A stretch of 18,500 nt of DNA, from positions 1-18,500 of the forward strand of contig JBBTYK010000015.1 in NCBI GenBank assembly GCA_038061815.1. The letters are read 5' to 3'. A program made the position numbers and the translations under genes. Below the pieces are notes generated by a model that was not told the origin of the DNA, did no database searches, and saw only the letters and a program-made list of their open reading frames with translations. Shown here one piece after another: positions 7,151 through 14,585 of this stretch. Origin of the DNA: JBBTXJ01 sp038061815 (GTDB lineage: Bacteria; Patescibacteriota; Patescibacteriia; Magasanikbacterales; JBBTXJ01). The stretch's first letter is position 1. Each line of letters opens with the position of its first letter.

Positions 7151-8254
7151 CACGCTCTCCAACACTTCCCATGTGCGCATCGCCGCCGCGCGCCACGAAA
7201 ATCGCGTAGCGTGCCGCGGCCCGTCGCGGCGCGCCGCCGCGCGCCACTCCGTATCCTGCAGCGCTTCTTTCAACACGCTCGGCAATTCATCGGATTCATC
7301 AAACCATCGCACGAGACCGGGACTCGCAATCTCAATGAGCGACCCCACGCGGCGCGCCACCGTCGGCACGCCGGCCGCCGCGGCCTCAAGCAACGGGATG
7401 CCGAATCCTTCGTACTCCGAAGGAAACACAAACAGGTGCGCCCGGCGCAACAACTGCTGTTTTTCAGATTCAGGTAGCCATCCCAACCGATAGATGTCAT
7501 CCGCATACGGCGACGCGCTCACAGCGCCGTCAATCTCCTCGCTCCCCTTGCCGACGCGTCCGATAAGCACAAGTTTCAACGCGCGATGTTCATCGTCTTC
7601 TTTTACAATTTCAAACGCGCGAATGAGGTCAAGCGTTCCTTTTTTGCGTTCCAGCCGCCCGATATGAACGATGTACGGGTCATCGGGAATGCGCACCGAC
7701 GATGCCGGTGCGCCGTTCTGCGCCGACGCATCAGCTCCCAGATGAATCACCTCAATCTTGTTCGCATATTCCGCATGCATCTCGCGCCCGAACACTTCTT
7801 GAATTTCTTGCGCCGTAAATCGCGACGGCGTAATGATGCGCGCCGCATGCCGCAATGCAAATTTCGTTGACCACCGATGGTACACTCGGTCAAACCACGA
7901 GTATGCCTTCGGATAACGAATGGAACCGATATCATGGAGCGTCATAACCGACTTCGGATGAAACAACGGAATCACGTGCGCAGGAACGAACAACGCATCC
8001 GGTTTGCGCATGAGCACCTCCAGCGACAAACCGAGCTGCGTCCACAGCCGATGAAACGGCGCCTTGATGATGCGCGATTCCCATGACCGCGGCAGATGCG
8101 CAAGCGCGCCCTCAAGCGGTTCACGGCTGTACAAAATCACCCGCACGTCTGCCGGAATAATGTTCTTGAGCTCCTGAATAATCCGCCACGCGTACCATTC
8201 CACGCCGGTTTTCTCGCGCACATTGGCGCGCGAGGCATCAATGCCAAGTATCAT
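7127..8254 (-). CDS. Glycosyltransferase family 4 (GT-B fold)
   Basis: 375 aa. GT-B architecture: an N-terminal acceptor domain starting ILGIDASRANVREKTGVEWY, with HDIGSIRYPKAYSW and ITPSRFTAQEI, and a C-terminal nucleotide-sugar domain with VHIGRLERKKGTLDLI (about 196-211). The retaining E-x7-E motif is FPSEYEGFGIPLLE (Glu282 and Glu290). It transfers a hexose from a nucleotide-sugar donor to a glycan or lipid-linked acceptor; the exact sugar cannot be told from sequence. The ATG overlaps the mreB stop by four bases (ATGA), which implies translational coupling to mreB and perhaps a role in the envelope assembled during rod growth. Confidence 0.9.
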   Translation of the reverse strand: MILGIDASRANVREKTGVEWYAWRIIQELKNIIPADVRVILYSREPLEGALAHLPRSWESRIIKAPFHRLWTQLGLSLEVLMRKPDALFVPAHVIPLFHPKSVMTLHDIGSIRYPKAYSWFDRVYHRWSTKFALRHAARIITPSRFTAQEIQEVFGREMHAEYANKIEVIHLGADASAQNGAPASSVRIPDDPYIVHIGRLERKKGTLDLIRAFEIVKEDDEHRALKLVLIGRVGKGSEEIDGAVSASPYADDIYRLGWLPESEKQQLLRRAHLFVFPSEYEGFGIPLLEAAAAGVPTVARRVGSLIEIASPGLVRWFDESDELPSVLKEALQDTEWRAAARRDGPRHATRFSWRAAAMRTWEVLESVLREQPAM

Positions 8255-9264
8255 TTGGTTGCTAAAATACTCCGTTTATAACTTTCCAGATTCTCCAGCG
8301 CAATGCCCGTCCCCTTCACCACCGAAAGCATCGGTTCGTCCGCCACATACGCCGGCACGCCGGTTGCCTGCGAAAACAGCTCATCCAAATTGCGCAGCTG
8401 CGCCGAGCCGCCGCTCAAAATCATCCCTTTTTCCATCACATCCGCGGAAAGCTCCGGCGGCGTGCGATACAGCACATCCTTGAGCGCCTGAATCAATCCT
8501 TCCAACTCATGCTGAATGGCATCCGTAACGTCATCGGACATAATGGTAATCGTGCGCGGCATGCCGCTCATCATATCGCGCCCCTTCACTTCCATGGACA
8601 TCGGCTTCTCAAGATACATCGCCGACCCGATTTGTATCTTCACCTCTTCCGCCGTGCGTTCGCCGATGGCGAGGCCGTACTTCCGCCGCACGTGTTCCAT
8701 GACGGCCATGTCAAATTTATTGCCGCCGATGCGCACCGAACCGCTCGCCACGATTCCGCCGAGCGAAAGCACGGCCATCTCCGCCGTGCCGCCGCCGATG
8801 TCTATAATCATGTTGCCGGACGGACTGCCAATGGGCACGTCCGCGCCGATGGCCGCCAAAATCGGCTCCTTCATAATGTACGCTGCGCGGGCACCGGATG
8901 CCATGGTGGCCTCAACCACCGCGCGCCGTTCCACGGATGTAATGCCGCCCGGCACCGCCACCATGACCTCCGGCCGAAACACGCGCAATCCGCCCAACGC
9001 TTTGTTAATAAAATACCGAAGCATCGCCTCGGTGGTTTTGTAGTTCGCAATCACGCCGTCTTTCAGCGGCCGTTCGGCCACAATCGTATCTGGCGTTCTG
9101 CCAATCATATCCTTCGCTTCCTTCCCCACGGCCACCACTTTTTTATCAAACGTGGAAATGGCGACCACGGACGGTTCGTTAATTACAATACCGCGACCCT
9201 CAACATGCACCAAAACATTGGTGGTGCCCAAATCAATGCCGATTTTCTTGATGAAGAGGGACAT
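8251..9264 (-). CDS. mreB: Rod-shape-determining actin homologue MreB
   Basis: 337 aa, full length for the family. Actin-fold nucleotide-binding motifs are present: phosphate-1 IGIDLGTTN (8-16), phosphate-2 IDIGGGTAEMAV (154-165) and the adenosine loop ILSGGSAQLRNLDE (282-295). The N-terminal residues MSLFIKK are short and hydrophobic/basic and could serve membrane association. MreB forms membrane-bound filaments that direct elongation-mode cell-wall synthesis. Partners usually encoded next to it (MreC, MreD, RodA, PBP2) are not visible in this window. The gene lies between a DUF4012 gene and a GT4 gene, with a 15-nt gap upstream and a 4-nt overlap downstream. Confidence 0.97.
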   Translation of the reverse strand: MSLFIKKIGIDLGTTNVLVHVEGRGIVINEPSVVAISTFDKKVVAVGKEAKDMIGRTPDTIVAERPLKDGVIANYKTTEAMLRYFINKALGGLRVFRPEVMVAVPGGITSVERRAVVEATMASGARAAYIMKEPILAAIGADVPIGSPSGNMIIDIGGGTAEMAVLSLGGIVASGSVRIGGNKFDMAVMEHVRRKYGLAIGERTAEEVKIQIGSAMYLEKPMSMEVKGRDMMSGMPRTITIMSDDVTDAIQHELEGLIQALKDVLYRTPPELSADVMEKGMILSGGSAQLRNLDELFSQATGVPAYVADEPMLSVVKGTGIALENLESYKRSILATK

Positions 9265-9278
9265 AGCGACCCCCGAAA

Positions 9279-9284
9279 ATTATA
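9279..9284 (-). promoter_or_regulatory. Possible -10 box for mreB
   Basis: A perfect TATAAT on the minus strand lies 14 nt before the mreB ATG and overlaps the DUF4012 stop codon. No convincing -35 hexamer is seen at 16-18 nt. It may allow extra mreB transcription apart from the DUF4012 gene. Confidence 0.3.
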
Positions 9285-10710
9285 ACGGAAGCGTAAGCGC
9301 ATAGTCCTCCTTTAAGACCCGCGTCTCCGTGTGCCTCTTTGTACCAAAATCGAGGTCTAACGTCAACTGCGGGTCAATAAGGCCCAGTTGTTTTTGAACA
9401 CTAAATGTGTACACCCCGTCCGTTACTTGTTTGGCGACCCGCGGCGGCAACGTGTACGTTACCACGATATCCTGCGTCTCGCCAGAGCCGACGCGCACGT
9501 ATCCGCCGAGCACCTGCATGCCCGCGCGGCTCCCGCGGTCAGGCGGCAATTCCCATTCGGGATGTTCGGGGTCAACAAATCCTTCCACGTTCGTGACCAC
9601 CGCATCCTCCGGCAGATACACGCGCGTATAACTCCTGTAGCGGCTCGTGCGCCAATCATACGCGCCGCGATGTTCGTATCGCGCGGTGAGCGTGCCTTCA
9701 AATTCGTTCTGCCGTTTGCCGGCCGGCGAAGCGGACGGCCGTACCGTGTAGTTGTAATAACGCCGCATCGCATGGTCCGTCTTGAGCGCTCCGAGATTCG
9801 CGTCAACCACCATAAACCCGTCGCCTGCGAACGGCTGCATCTCGCCGTCCCAGTTGTGTCCGCGAATCACCTCCTGCAATTCCGGATACACTGAATAAAT
9901 CATGAGATGCTTTTCGCGGCCGAGGCGTTCAAACGTATCAATGATGTTTTTCCATTGCATTGGGGCCATGCCGACGAGCCGCCGCGCCATGGCCTTGCCA
10001 AGGTCGTGCAAAATCGCCTTGCGTTCTTTCAGCGGTATCCCGCGCGACGCAAACGCGAACTCAACTTCGTATTCCAAATCATCGGCCGCGCTTCCCGGAC
10101 GCAGTGTTACATCGTTGGCCGTCAGCGGCCCCGTGAGGTTCACGAGTTCATCAAGCACCGTTGCCGTGATGCCGATGACGCCGTCAATGCGGTCCGCGGC
10201 GCGCCCACCCTCAATTTTATACAGCCAGAGCGCCCATGCCGCGCTTTCGGCGAAATCCGGCGACCAGTTGGCGTCGCGGAATTGCCATTCGGTAATTTTC
10301 AAATAATCCTGCAGAGGTTTCGGCGGCGGATATGTGACCTGCCGCGCCGGCGCGCGCGCATCCAACAATTCGGTGCCCTCAATAAATAAATCCGTAAGAC
10401 GGCCGTTATCCATTTCAACGAGCGCATACGTGCCAATGAAACCGCCGGCCGGCCGCATTTCCATGTTGTTCAGAAAAAGCACGAGAAACGTGCGCGGCTC
10501 ATCAAATCCGAGAAGATAACGCATGAGCGACGGCGTCTGTTCTGCGCGGCGGCCGGGAATGAGCCATTCAAACAACGACCACGCGCGCGGCGCCGTCTTA
10601 TCAGAATTGCCGCGCTGATAAAAAAATGCGCCGAGCGCAATCAAGACGATGGCGACCAAGAGCGCAATCGTCGCCAGCACCGCATGTTGCCTCCTCTCAT
10701 GATGGTACAT
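9280..10710 (-). CDS. DUF4012 membrane-anchored protein
   Basis: 476 aa. One N-terminal membrane helix (about 11-30) follows a His/Arg-rich head, so the bulk should face outward. The DUF4012 signature is present: FLVLFLNNMEMRPAGGFIG (about 75-93), then SPDFAESAAWALWLY and a long all-beta C-terminal half ending in KRHTETRVLKEDYAL. The family is common in CPR bacteria, Actinobacteria and Chloroflexi near exopolysaccharide genes and is thought to act in surface polysaccharide assembly; the biochemical activity is unknown. The ATG at 10710 is chosen because an extended -10 element ends 7 nt before it. A GTG at 10680 has AGGAGG 9 nt upstream and is an alternative, but it would remove the positive residues before the helix. 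The start overlaps the upstream glycosyltransferase 3' end. Confidence 0.87.
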   Translation of the reverse strand: MYHHERRQHAVLATIALLVAIVLIALGAFFYQRGNSDKTAPRAWSLFEWLIPGRRAEQTPSLMRYLLGFDEPRTFLVLFLNNMEMRPAGGFIGTYALVEMDNGRLTDLFIEGTELLDARAPARQVTYPPPKPLQDYLKITEWQFRDANWSPDFAESAAWALWLYKIEGGRAADRIDGVIGITATVLDELVNLTGPLTANDVTLRPGSAADDLEYEVEFAFASRGIPLKERKAILHDLGKAMARRLVGMAPMQWKNIIDTFERLGREKHLMIYSVYPELQEVIRGHNWDGEMQPFAGDGFMVVDANLGALKTDHAMRRYYNYTVRPSASPAGKRQNEFEGTLTARYEHRGAYDWRTSRYRSYTRVYLPEDAVVTNVEGFVDPEHPEWELPPDRGSRAGMQVLGGYVRVGSGETQDIVVTYTLPPRVAKQVTDGVYTFSVQKQLGLIDPQLTLDLDFGTKRHTETRVLKEDYALTLPL

Positions 10711-11914
10711 GGACATTAGTATACCATCGGATGAGCTGTTCCGCGAGCGTCGCGCGGCTGTACACGACGGCGGCGCGTTCGGCGAGCGCGATGCGTTCGT
10801 CAGCGCTCCACGGCGTATCCCATGCGTTTTGGAGTGCGCGAGCAAGCGCTTGTTCATCGCCGGGCGGCACAAGCGAACCGCCATTCACCCGTTCCACCAC
10901 CGCGCGCACTCCGGGCAAATCCGATGCAATCACCGGCGTGCCGCATGCCATTGCTTCAATCAGCACAATGCCGAACGCTTCTGACCTGTCGGTTGAGGGG
11001 AGTATCTCTGCTCGCGCTCCCGCGTACCATCGCACGAGTTCTTCATCTGAAACGCCGCCGGTGAACGTCACGCGCTCCGCGATACCGAGCCGCGCCGCTT
11101 CTTTTTTATACTGTGACAATAATTCTCCACCGCCAACCACCACGAGCCGCGCATCAGAAACTCGTGCGCTTGCGCGTAGCAGTAATGACAACCCCTTAAA
11201 ATAATGCGCGCGGTCAAGCGCGCCGACGAATAATAAATATTTCTGTCCTGAGCGAAGGTCGAAGGCCGAAGTCGAAGGACCCTTCGACTCGTCCCGATAC
11301 ATCGGGACTCGCTCAGGGCAAAATATGTCCGTATCCACTCGCAACAAAATTTCCTCGCACTTTTCAACATCAACGCCCGCGCGCGCCAGCCAACTATCAC
11401 GCGCATACGCGCGCGAAGTGACGGCAATCGCATCGCACGCATCAAGAATTTTTTTGAAACGACGGCGATACCACCAGTTGAAATATACTTTTTTGAGGCC
11501 GGTGCCGATGGCGTCCATGTGATAGGTGACAAAAAAGCGCCGCGTTTTTTTGTCATCCTGAGGCCGCTGTGCGGCCGAAGGATCCCGTTGCAACACGGGA
11601 TGCTTCGCTTCGCTCAGCATGACAGTTTCCCCCACACCAAAAAACGGCAGATGCGCATGAACCACATCGTATGAATCAAGAGACGGATTAAATCGCATGC
11701 CCCACGCGCCTTTGCCGATTGAAAAAAAGTATCGTAACGCGCCTACGGCAAATCCGTCATTCTGGAGCGGCGCTCCTGGCGCCGCGATAGAATCCAGCGC
11801 ATACACCGCCACCTCCTGCTCCGCCTCTGCAAGCGCCACCGCGTGGTCATACAACGCTCGCCCCATCCCGCCCGCGCGCGGATTCACGGTACAGCCAATC
11901 AACGCAATGCGCAT
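10697..11914 (-). CDS. Glycosyltransferase family 4 carrying three in-frame repeat insertions
   Basis: 405 aa. GT-B fold: N-terminal MRIALIGCTVNPRAGGMGR with a Gly-rich donor-side loop, SYDVVHAHLPFFG and FVTYHMDAIGTG; C-terminal LLFVGALDRAHYFKG and the E-x7-E element in DRSEAFGIVLIEAMACGTP. Sugar specificity is unknown. Residues about 97-123 (VMLSEAKHPVLQRDPSAAQ and following), 199-224 and 40-53 are encoded by palindromic repeats of the kind otherwise found between genes. All three keep the reading frame and fall in surface loops or the domain linker. The rest of the protein looks intact, so the gene is probably functional. The ATG follows the DUF2304 stop in TAAGTATG, suggesting coupled translation. 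Its 3' end overlaps the DUF4012 start by 14 nt. Confidence 0.88.
   Translation of the reverse strand: MRIALIGCTVNPRAGGMGRALYDHAVALAEAEQEVAVYALDSIAAPGAPLQNDGFAVGALRYFFSIGKGAWGMRFNPSLDSYDVVHAHLPFFGVGETVMLSEAKHPVLQRDPSAAQRPQDDKKTRRFFVTYHMDAIGTGLKKVYFNWWYRRRFKKILDACDAIAVTSRAYARDSWLARAGVDVEKCEEILLRVDTDIFCPERVPMYRDESKGPSTSAFDLRSGQKYLLFVGALDRAHYFKGLSLLLRASARVSDARLVVVGGGELLSQYKKEAARLGIAERVTFTGGVSDEELVRWYAGARAEILPSTDRSEAFGIVLIEAMACGTPVIASDLPGVRAVVERVNGGSLVPPGDEQALARALQNAWDTPWSADERIALAERAAVVYSRATLAEQLIRWYTNVHVPS
10718..10726 (-). promoter_or_regulatory. Extended -10 promoter element of DUF4012 gene, leaderless
   Basis: TGG TATACT on the minus strand, with 7 nt between the hexamer and the ATG at 10710. 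No good -35 is seen, as is common for extended -10 promoters. The same arrangement occurs at holB, the epimerase and the S8 gene. Confidence 0.5.
11244..11320. repeat. Palindromic repeat inside glycosyltransferase gene (copy 1)
   Basis: 77 nt with terminal inverted repeats TGTCCTGAGCGA and TCGCTCAGGGCA (one mismatch). Inside are GTCGAAGG/CCTTCGAC (11271-11288) and GTCCCGAT/ATCGGGAC (11291-11308) hairpins. It is translated in frame as about residues 199-224 in the linker between the two GT-B domains. Confidence 0.85.
11551..11624. repeat. Palindromic repeat inside glycosyltransferase gene (copy 2)
   Basis: 74 nt bounded by TGTCATCCTGAG and CTCAGCATGACA (one mismatch). Internal hairpins are GGCCGC/GCGGCC (11562-11576) and CCCGT/ACGGG (11584-11599). 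It is read in frame as the SEAKHPVLQRDPSAAQRPQD peptide near residues 101-120. Confidence 0.88.
11756..11797. repeat. Short palindromic repeat of a second family inside glycosyltransferase gene
   Basis: 42 nt from GTCATTCTGGAGCG to CGATAGAATCCAG, with the GGCGCTCCTGGCGCC hairpin in the middle. It has the same ends as the interrupted copy at 1844-1913. It is translated in frame as LDSIAAPGAPLQND (about residues 40-53). Confidence 0.7.
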
Positions 11915-11916
11915 AC

Positions 11917-12252
11917 TTATTCTTTTTTATCGAGGTTATCAAGCGCCTGCTTCCGCACCACTTTTGTCATCGCGCGGTCAATGCGCTCCATACGCACCGT
12001 CAACCGGAACACAACGTACAGCAAAAGCGCCACGGCAACATACAACACCAAATCCGAACCGCGGCCCACGCCCAATCGGTTCGCCACCACCACCGTCCAC
12101 TGCGGAAAAAGCGCGGCCGCCGCAATCGCAAGCCATACCAAACACCAAAATACCAACTGTGCTCGCGTAATATCGCGCCGCACCGCGCGTCCCGCCGTTT
12201 TCAAAATCGCAAAAGCGACAAACAGCAAGAGAACAATTTGAATGATGTGCAT
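11917..12252 (-). CDS. DUF2304 small membrane protein
   Basis: 111 aa with three hydrophobic segments: about 1-17 (HIIQIVLLLFVAFAIL), 32-50 (VFWCLVWLAIAAAALF) and 68-86 (SDLVLYVAVALLLYVVFRL), then a charged cytoplasmic tail predicted to coil (RMERIDRAMTKVVRKQALD). This is the DUF2304 pattern. The family is typically encoded beside GT2 polyprenyl-phosphate glycosyltransferases and is thought to assist them or move lipid-linked sugars; the mechanism is unproven. The ATG at 12252 lies 2 nt after the GT2 stop. An upstream GTG at 12267 is possible but less likely. The gene ends 2 nt before the GT4 ATG, so GT2, DUF2304 and GT4 form one coupled unit. Confidence 0.85.
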   Translation of the reverse strand: MHIIQIVLLLFVAFAILKTAGRAVRRDITRAQLVFWCLVWLAIAAAALFPQWTVVVANRLGVGRGSDLVLYVAVALLLYVVFRLTVRMERIDRAMTKVVRKQALDNLDKKE

Positions 12253-12254
12253 AC

Positions 12255-12911
12255 TTATAAAAACCACCCAACCAATAAATCAGCCACTATCTTGACACCG
12301 CCGCCCACTCCTTGTCCATAGCGGTCATAGTGCACCGCAACCGGCATCTCGGCAAACGAAAGTCCGCGTTCGCGAATCTGCGCCACGATGTCCGTGTTGT
12401 GCGCCATACGGTCATGACGAATCACAATCTGCTCTGCCGCGCGACGCGAAAAAACCCGAAAACCGTTATGCGCATCCGTAAGCCACACGCCGGTGAATGC
12501 CCAATTCACGATGCGCGCAACCGGCAGCAGAAGATAGCGTTTGGTTGCAGGGACGTTCAAACGCAGACGCGAGCCCAACACCACATCCACACCACGCTCT
12601 TCAAGCAGCACACACGCCCGCGGAATATCCGCCGCGTCAAACTGGCCGTCAGCATCAAAATGCACTATCGCATCAGCATCATGTGCAAGCGCCCACTCGG
12701 TGCCTGTTTGCAATGCCGCGCCCTGCCCACGATTCACCGCGTGCCGCAACACGGTTGCGCCGGAAAACAAAGCCGCATCAGACGTGCCGTCTTCCGACCC
12801 ATCATCCACCACCACCACATCATATCCATGCCCCAACGCAAAAATCGCCCGAACAGTCTCACCGAGCCGAGCAGCTTCATTAAAAGCCGGAATAACCACC
12901 GTGATGCGCAT
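12255..12911 (-). CDS. Glycosyltransferase family 2, polyprenyl-phosphate type
   Basis: 218 aa, GT-A fold. Visible parts: VVIPAFNEAARLGETV (5-20), nucleotide-binding VVVVDDGSEDGT (32-43), NRGQGAALQTG (60-70), metal-binding DADGQ (86-90), GSRL and DAHNGFRVFSRRA (146-158). This set matches DPM1/DolP-mannose synthase-like enzymes that place a sugar from NDP-sugar on a polyprenyl phosphate carrier. No C-terminal membrane domain is present, and the DUF2304 partner next door may supply membrane contact. The ATG at 12911 is preferred over an upstream TTG at 12947 because the domain starts there and a -10 box lies 6 nt upstream. No Shine-Dalgarno sequence is visible. Confidence 0.93.
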   Translation of the reverse strand: MRITVVIPAFNEAARLGETVRAIFALGHGYDVVVVDDGSEDGTSDAALFSGATVLRHAVNRGQGAALQTGTEWALAHDADAIVHFDADGQFDAADIPRACVLLEERGVDVVLGSRLRLNVPATKRYLLLPVARIVNWAFTGVWLTDAHNGFRVFSRRAAEQIVIRHDRMAHNTDIVAQIRERGLSFAEMPVAVHYDRYGQGVGGGVKIVADLLVGWFL

Positions 12912-12917
12912 GAGGAA

Positions 12918-12947
12918 AGTGTAGCGCAGGCCGCAGGAAAAAAGCAA
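12918..12947 (-). promoter_or_regulatory. Predicted promoter of the GT2-DUF2304-GT4 unit
   Basis: Minus strand: TTGCTT (12947-12942), 18 nt, TACACT (12923-12918), then 6 nt to the ATG. The -35 overlaps the 3' arm of the terminator of the preceding gene. The transcript is predicted to be leaderless. Confidence 0.5.
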
Positions 12948-12966
12948 CTCTTTCGAGTCGCTTTTC
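12938..12966 (-). terminator. Intrinsic terminator after the 134-aa gene
   Basis: On the minus strand a stem AAAAGCGACTC / GAGTTGCTTTT (one G-U pair) closes a GAAA tetraloop and runs into a T-tract (TTTTTT). It lies 12 nt after the stop codon of the unknown gene and separates it from GT2. The G-U pair works only in minus-strand RNA, which sets its direction. Confidence 0.88.
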
Positions 12967-12977
12967 TCTCATGAGAT

Positions 12978-13382
12978 TTATCGATTCGATATCTTCCGCT
13001 GTGTGGCATCGCGTACGGCACCAGGGGCAATCAATTTTGCTTGTTCTACTCTTTCTATCCACTGAAGCAACTCCCGCCGCGGTATCCGCATTTCACCGGA
13101 CTGAGCATTTCGTAAGTTATAAACGACCTCTCTTAACGCAACAATCTTTTCTTTCCCCCACGGCTCTCCCCAACCTTCAATACCGTCCGTCATTTTTGCT
13201 ACTGATGCCACATCCTGCATCGCCTGTCCAAGACGTGCCGCGGCGGCTAACTCATCGCCCAATTTTTTTACCCCCTTCAAACCATTCACCTCATCCTCAA
13301 CCTCCTCTAAAATGGCACCAAAAGAACCCGGTTTTTGTTTTTCCTCCGTACCTTGGCCTCCTTTTGTTTCTGGATTGCCCAT
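12978..13382 (-). CDS. Protein of unknown function, 134 aa
   Basis: Not recognised. It has a polar Gly/Lys/Glu-rich start (about 1-20), then mainly helical, amphipathic segments (SFGAILEEVEDEVNGLKGV; LGDELAAAARLGQAMQD). A Trp/Gly turn follows (IEGWGEPWGKEK), then a C-terminal helix pair ending RRELLQWIERVEQAKLIAPG and a basic tail. No signal peptide, membrane helix or Cys/His motif is seen, so it is probably a soluble cytoplasmic helical protein. Its base composition is a little lower in GC than its neighbours. It has its own intrinsic terminator and a possible TATTAT -10 box about 13 nt before the ATG, so it may be a single-gene unit. The coding call rests on the length, the plausible amino acid make-up and the well-placed terminator. 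Confidence 0.7.
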   Translation of the reverse strand: MGNPETKGGQGTEEKQKPGSFGAILEEVEDEVNGLKGVKKLGDELAAAARLGQAMQDVASVAKMTDGIEGWGEPWGKEKIVALREVVYNLRNAQSGEMRIPRRELLQWIERVEQAKLIAPGAVRDATQRKISNR

Positions 13383-13415
13383 ATACTTTGTACAAATAAT
13401 AAATGACCAACTCTA

Positions 13416-14435
13416 TTATTTCCCCACTCCCAGCGCATCTTTGTTCGCCATTGTGTAATCTATGGTCTTGCGCAGGCCGTCTTCCAGCCGCACCAACGGC
13501 ACCCAGCCCAATTCCTCGCGCGCTTTGGTCAGCTCCGGCAATCCGAGCGACGTCAAAAATTCAATCGGCGGCTCGTAACGAATCTGCGACGACGAACCGG
13601 TCATCTCAATAATCTTCTGCGCGATTTCGCTCATCAGGTACCGTTTGTCATCGCCGATATTCACCGGCCCGATGTATTCATTCAAATGCATCAACCGCAA
13701 GAGCGCATCCACGATGTCGCTCACATACGAAACTGACGTAGAAAACTTCTCATCTCCGTAAATTACCAAATCCTTGCCGTCAATCGCGTCAATAATGAAA
13801 TCCGGAATCAAATGTCCCTCGCGCAATTGCATGCGCGGGCCGTAGGTGCGAAATATGCGCGCGAGCTGCACCTGCACGCCGTACACCTGCCGATACGTAT
13901 CCGCGTACGTCTCGCCAAACCGCTTGCCTTCGTCATAACACGCGCGGTTTGATAAATGGTCAACCACTCCCTTATCGTCTTCTTTGAATCGCGCGCCATC
14001 GCCGGGCGGCGGGCCGTATACCACGGAACTTGACGCAAACAAATACTTCGCCTTGAACTGCCGCGCGAGCTCCAGCGTGTTGTGCATGGCGAGGCTGTTG
14101 GTCTCCAGCGTCTGAATTTTCAGCTTGTCAAATGTCTTTGGACTGGTGGGACATGCCAAATGATAAATCTCCTGCACGCCCTGAAACTCCACCGCGAATT
14201 TTTCAATCTCCGGAAAATCCGTCAGTTTGAACGGCACGGAAACATCGTGCTTCACGAATTCAAAATCGTCATAGGGCAGCAAGTGGTCAATGTTGAACGC
14301 GGAGCTGTTCACGAAATTGTCCATGCAAATAACGCGCGCTTCTTTCAGCAGTTCTTCACACAACTGCGAACCGATAAAACCGGCGCCGCCGGTCACGAGG
14401 ACGTTCTTTTTTTCAAAGACAATGTTTTCTGGCAT
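13416..14435 (-). CDS. NAD-dependent sugar epimerase/decarboxylase, UDP-glucuronate decarboxylase-like
   Basis: 339 aa, short-chain dehydrogenase fold of the extended type. NAD-binding VTGGAGFIGSQL (14-25), then HLACPTSPKTFDKLK (92-106), active-site SSS (135-137) and the catalytic Tyr-x3-Lys in ACYDEGKRFGET (Tyr167, Lys171), followed by RIFRTYGPRM. HLACPTSP together with YDEGKR is close to UDP-xylose synthases, which convert UDP-glucuronate to UDP-xylose. A dTDP-glucose dehydratase or plain 4-epimerase is less likely but not excluded. The product would feed the glycosyltransferases nearby. The ATG at 14435 is chosen because an extended -10 promoter lies just before it. Confidence 0.88.
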   Translation of the reverse strand: MPENIVFEKKNVLVTGGAGFIGSQLCEELLKEARVICMDNFVNSSAFNIDHLLPYDDFEFVKHDVSVPFKLTDFPEIEKFAVEFQGVQEIYHLACPTSPKTFDKLKIQTLETNSLAMHNTLELARQFKAKYLFASSSVVYGPPPGDGARFKEDDKGVVDHLSNRACYDEGKRFGETYADTYRQVYGVQVQLARIFRTYGPRMQLREGHLIPDFIIDAIDGKDLVIYGDEKFSTSVSYVSDIVDALLRLMHLNEYIGPVNIGDDKRYLMSEIAQKIIEMTGSSSQIRYEPPIEFLTSLGLPELTKAREELGWVPLVRLEDGLRKTIDYTMANKDALGVGK

Positions 14436-14442
14436 ATGTATT

Positions 14443-14471
14443 AGTATATCACACCCGTCACCCTGAACGAA
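14443..14471 (-). promoter_or_regulatory. Predicted promoter of the epimerase gene, leaderless
   Basis: Minus strand: TGA TATACT (extended -10, hexamer 14448-14443) with 7 nt to the ATG. A weak -35 TTCGTT (14471-14466) at 17-nt spacing falls in a repeat fragment. The TGTGATATNCT string is shared with the holB promoter. Confidence 0.55.
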
Positions 14472-14482
14472 ACGCACTCATG

Positions 14483-14575
14483 GTCATTCCGAGCGAAGTC
14501 CCCCGATGAACATCGGGGGACGAAGTCGAGGAATCTAATTAGATCCCTCGACTCGCTACGCTCGCTCGGGATGAC
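14483..14575. repeat. Long palindromic repeat between S8 and epimerase genes
   Basis: 93 nt with ends GTCATTCCGAGCGA and TCGCTCGGGATGAC (one mismatch). It contains a perfect 11-bp hairpin GTCCCCCGATG/CATCGGGGGAC (14498-14521), paired GAAGTCGAGGAATCT and AGATCCCTCGACT arms, and a TCTAATTAGA centre. It begins 10 nt after the S8 stop codon. A fragment GTCACCCTGAACGAA (14457-14471) precedes it. Confidence 0.85.
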
Positions 14576-14585
14576 GCGCGGCGCG

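Noticed and set aside
11528..11554. A-run/T-run inverted repeat inside the GT4 gene as a terminator or frameshift site
   Set aside because: The GC centre does not pair, and the frame continues normally on both sides.
1844..14575. CRISPR array
   Set aside because: The repeats are palindromic, irregular in length and scattered singly over the window; there is no regular spacer pattern and no cas gene.
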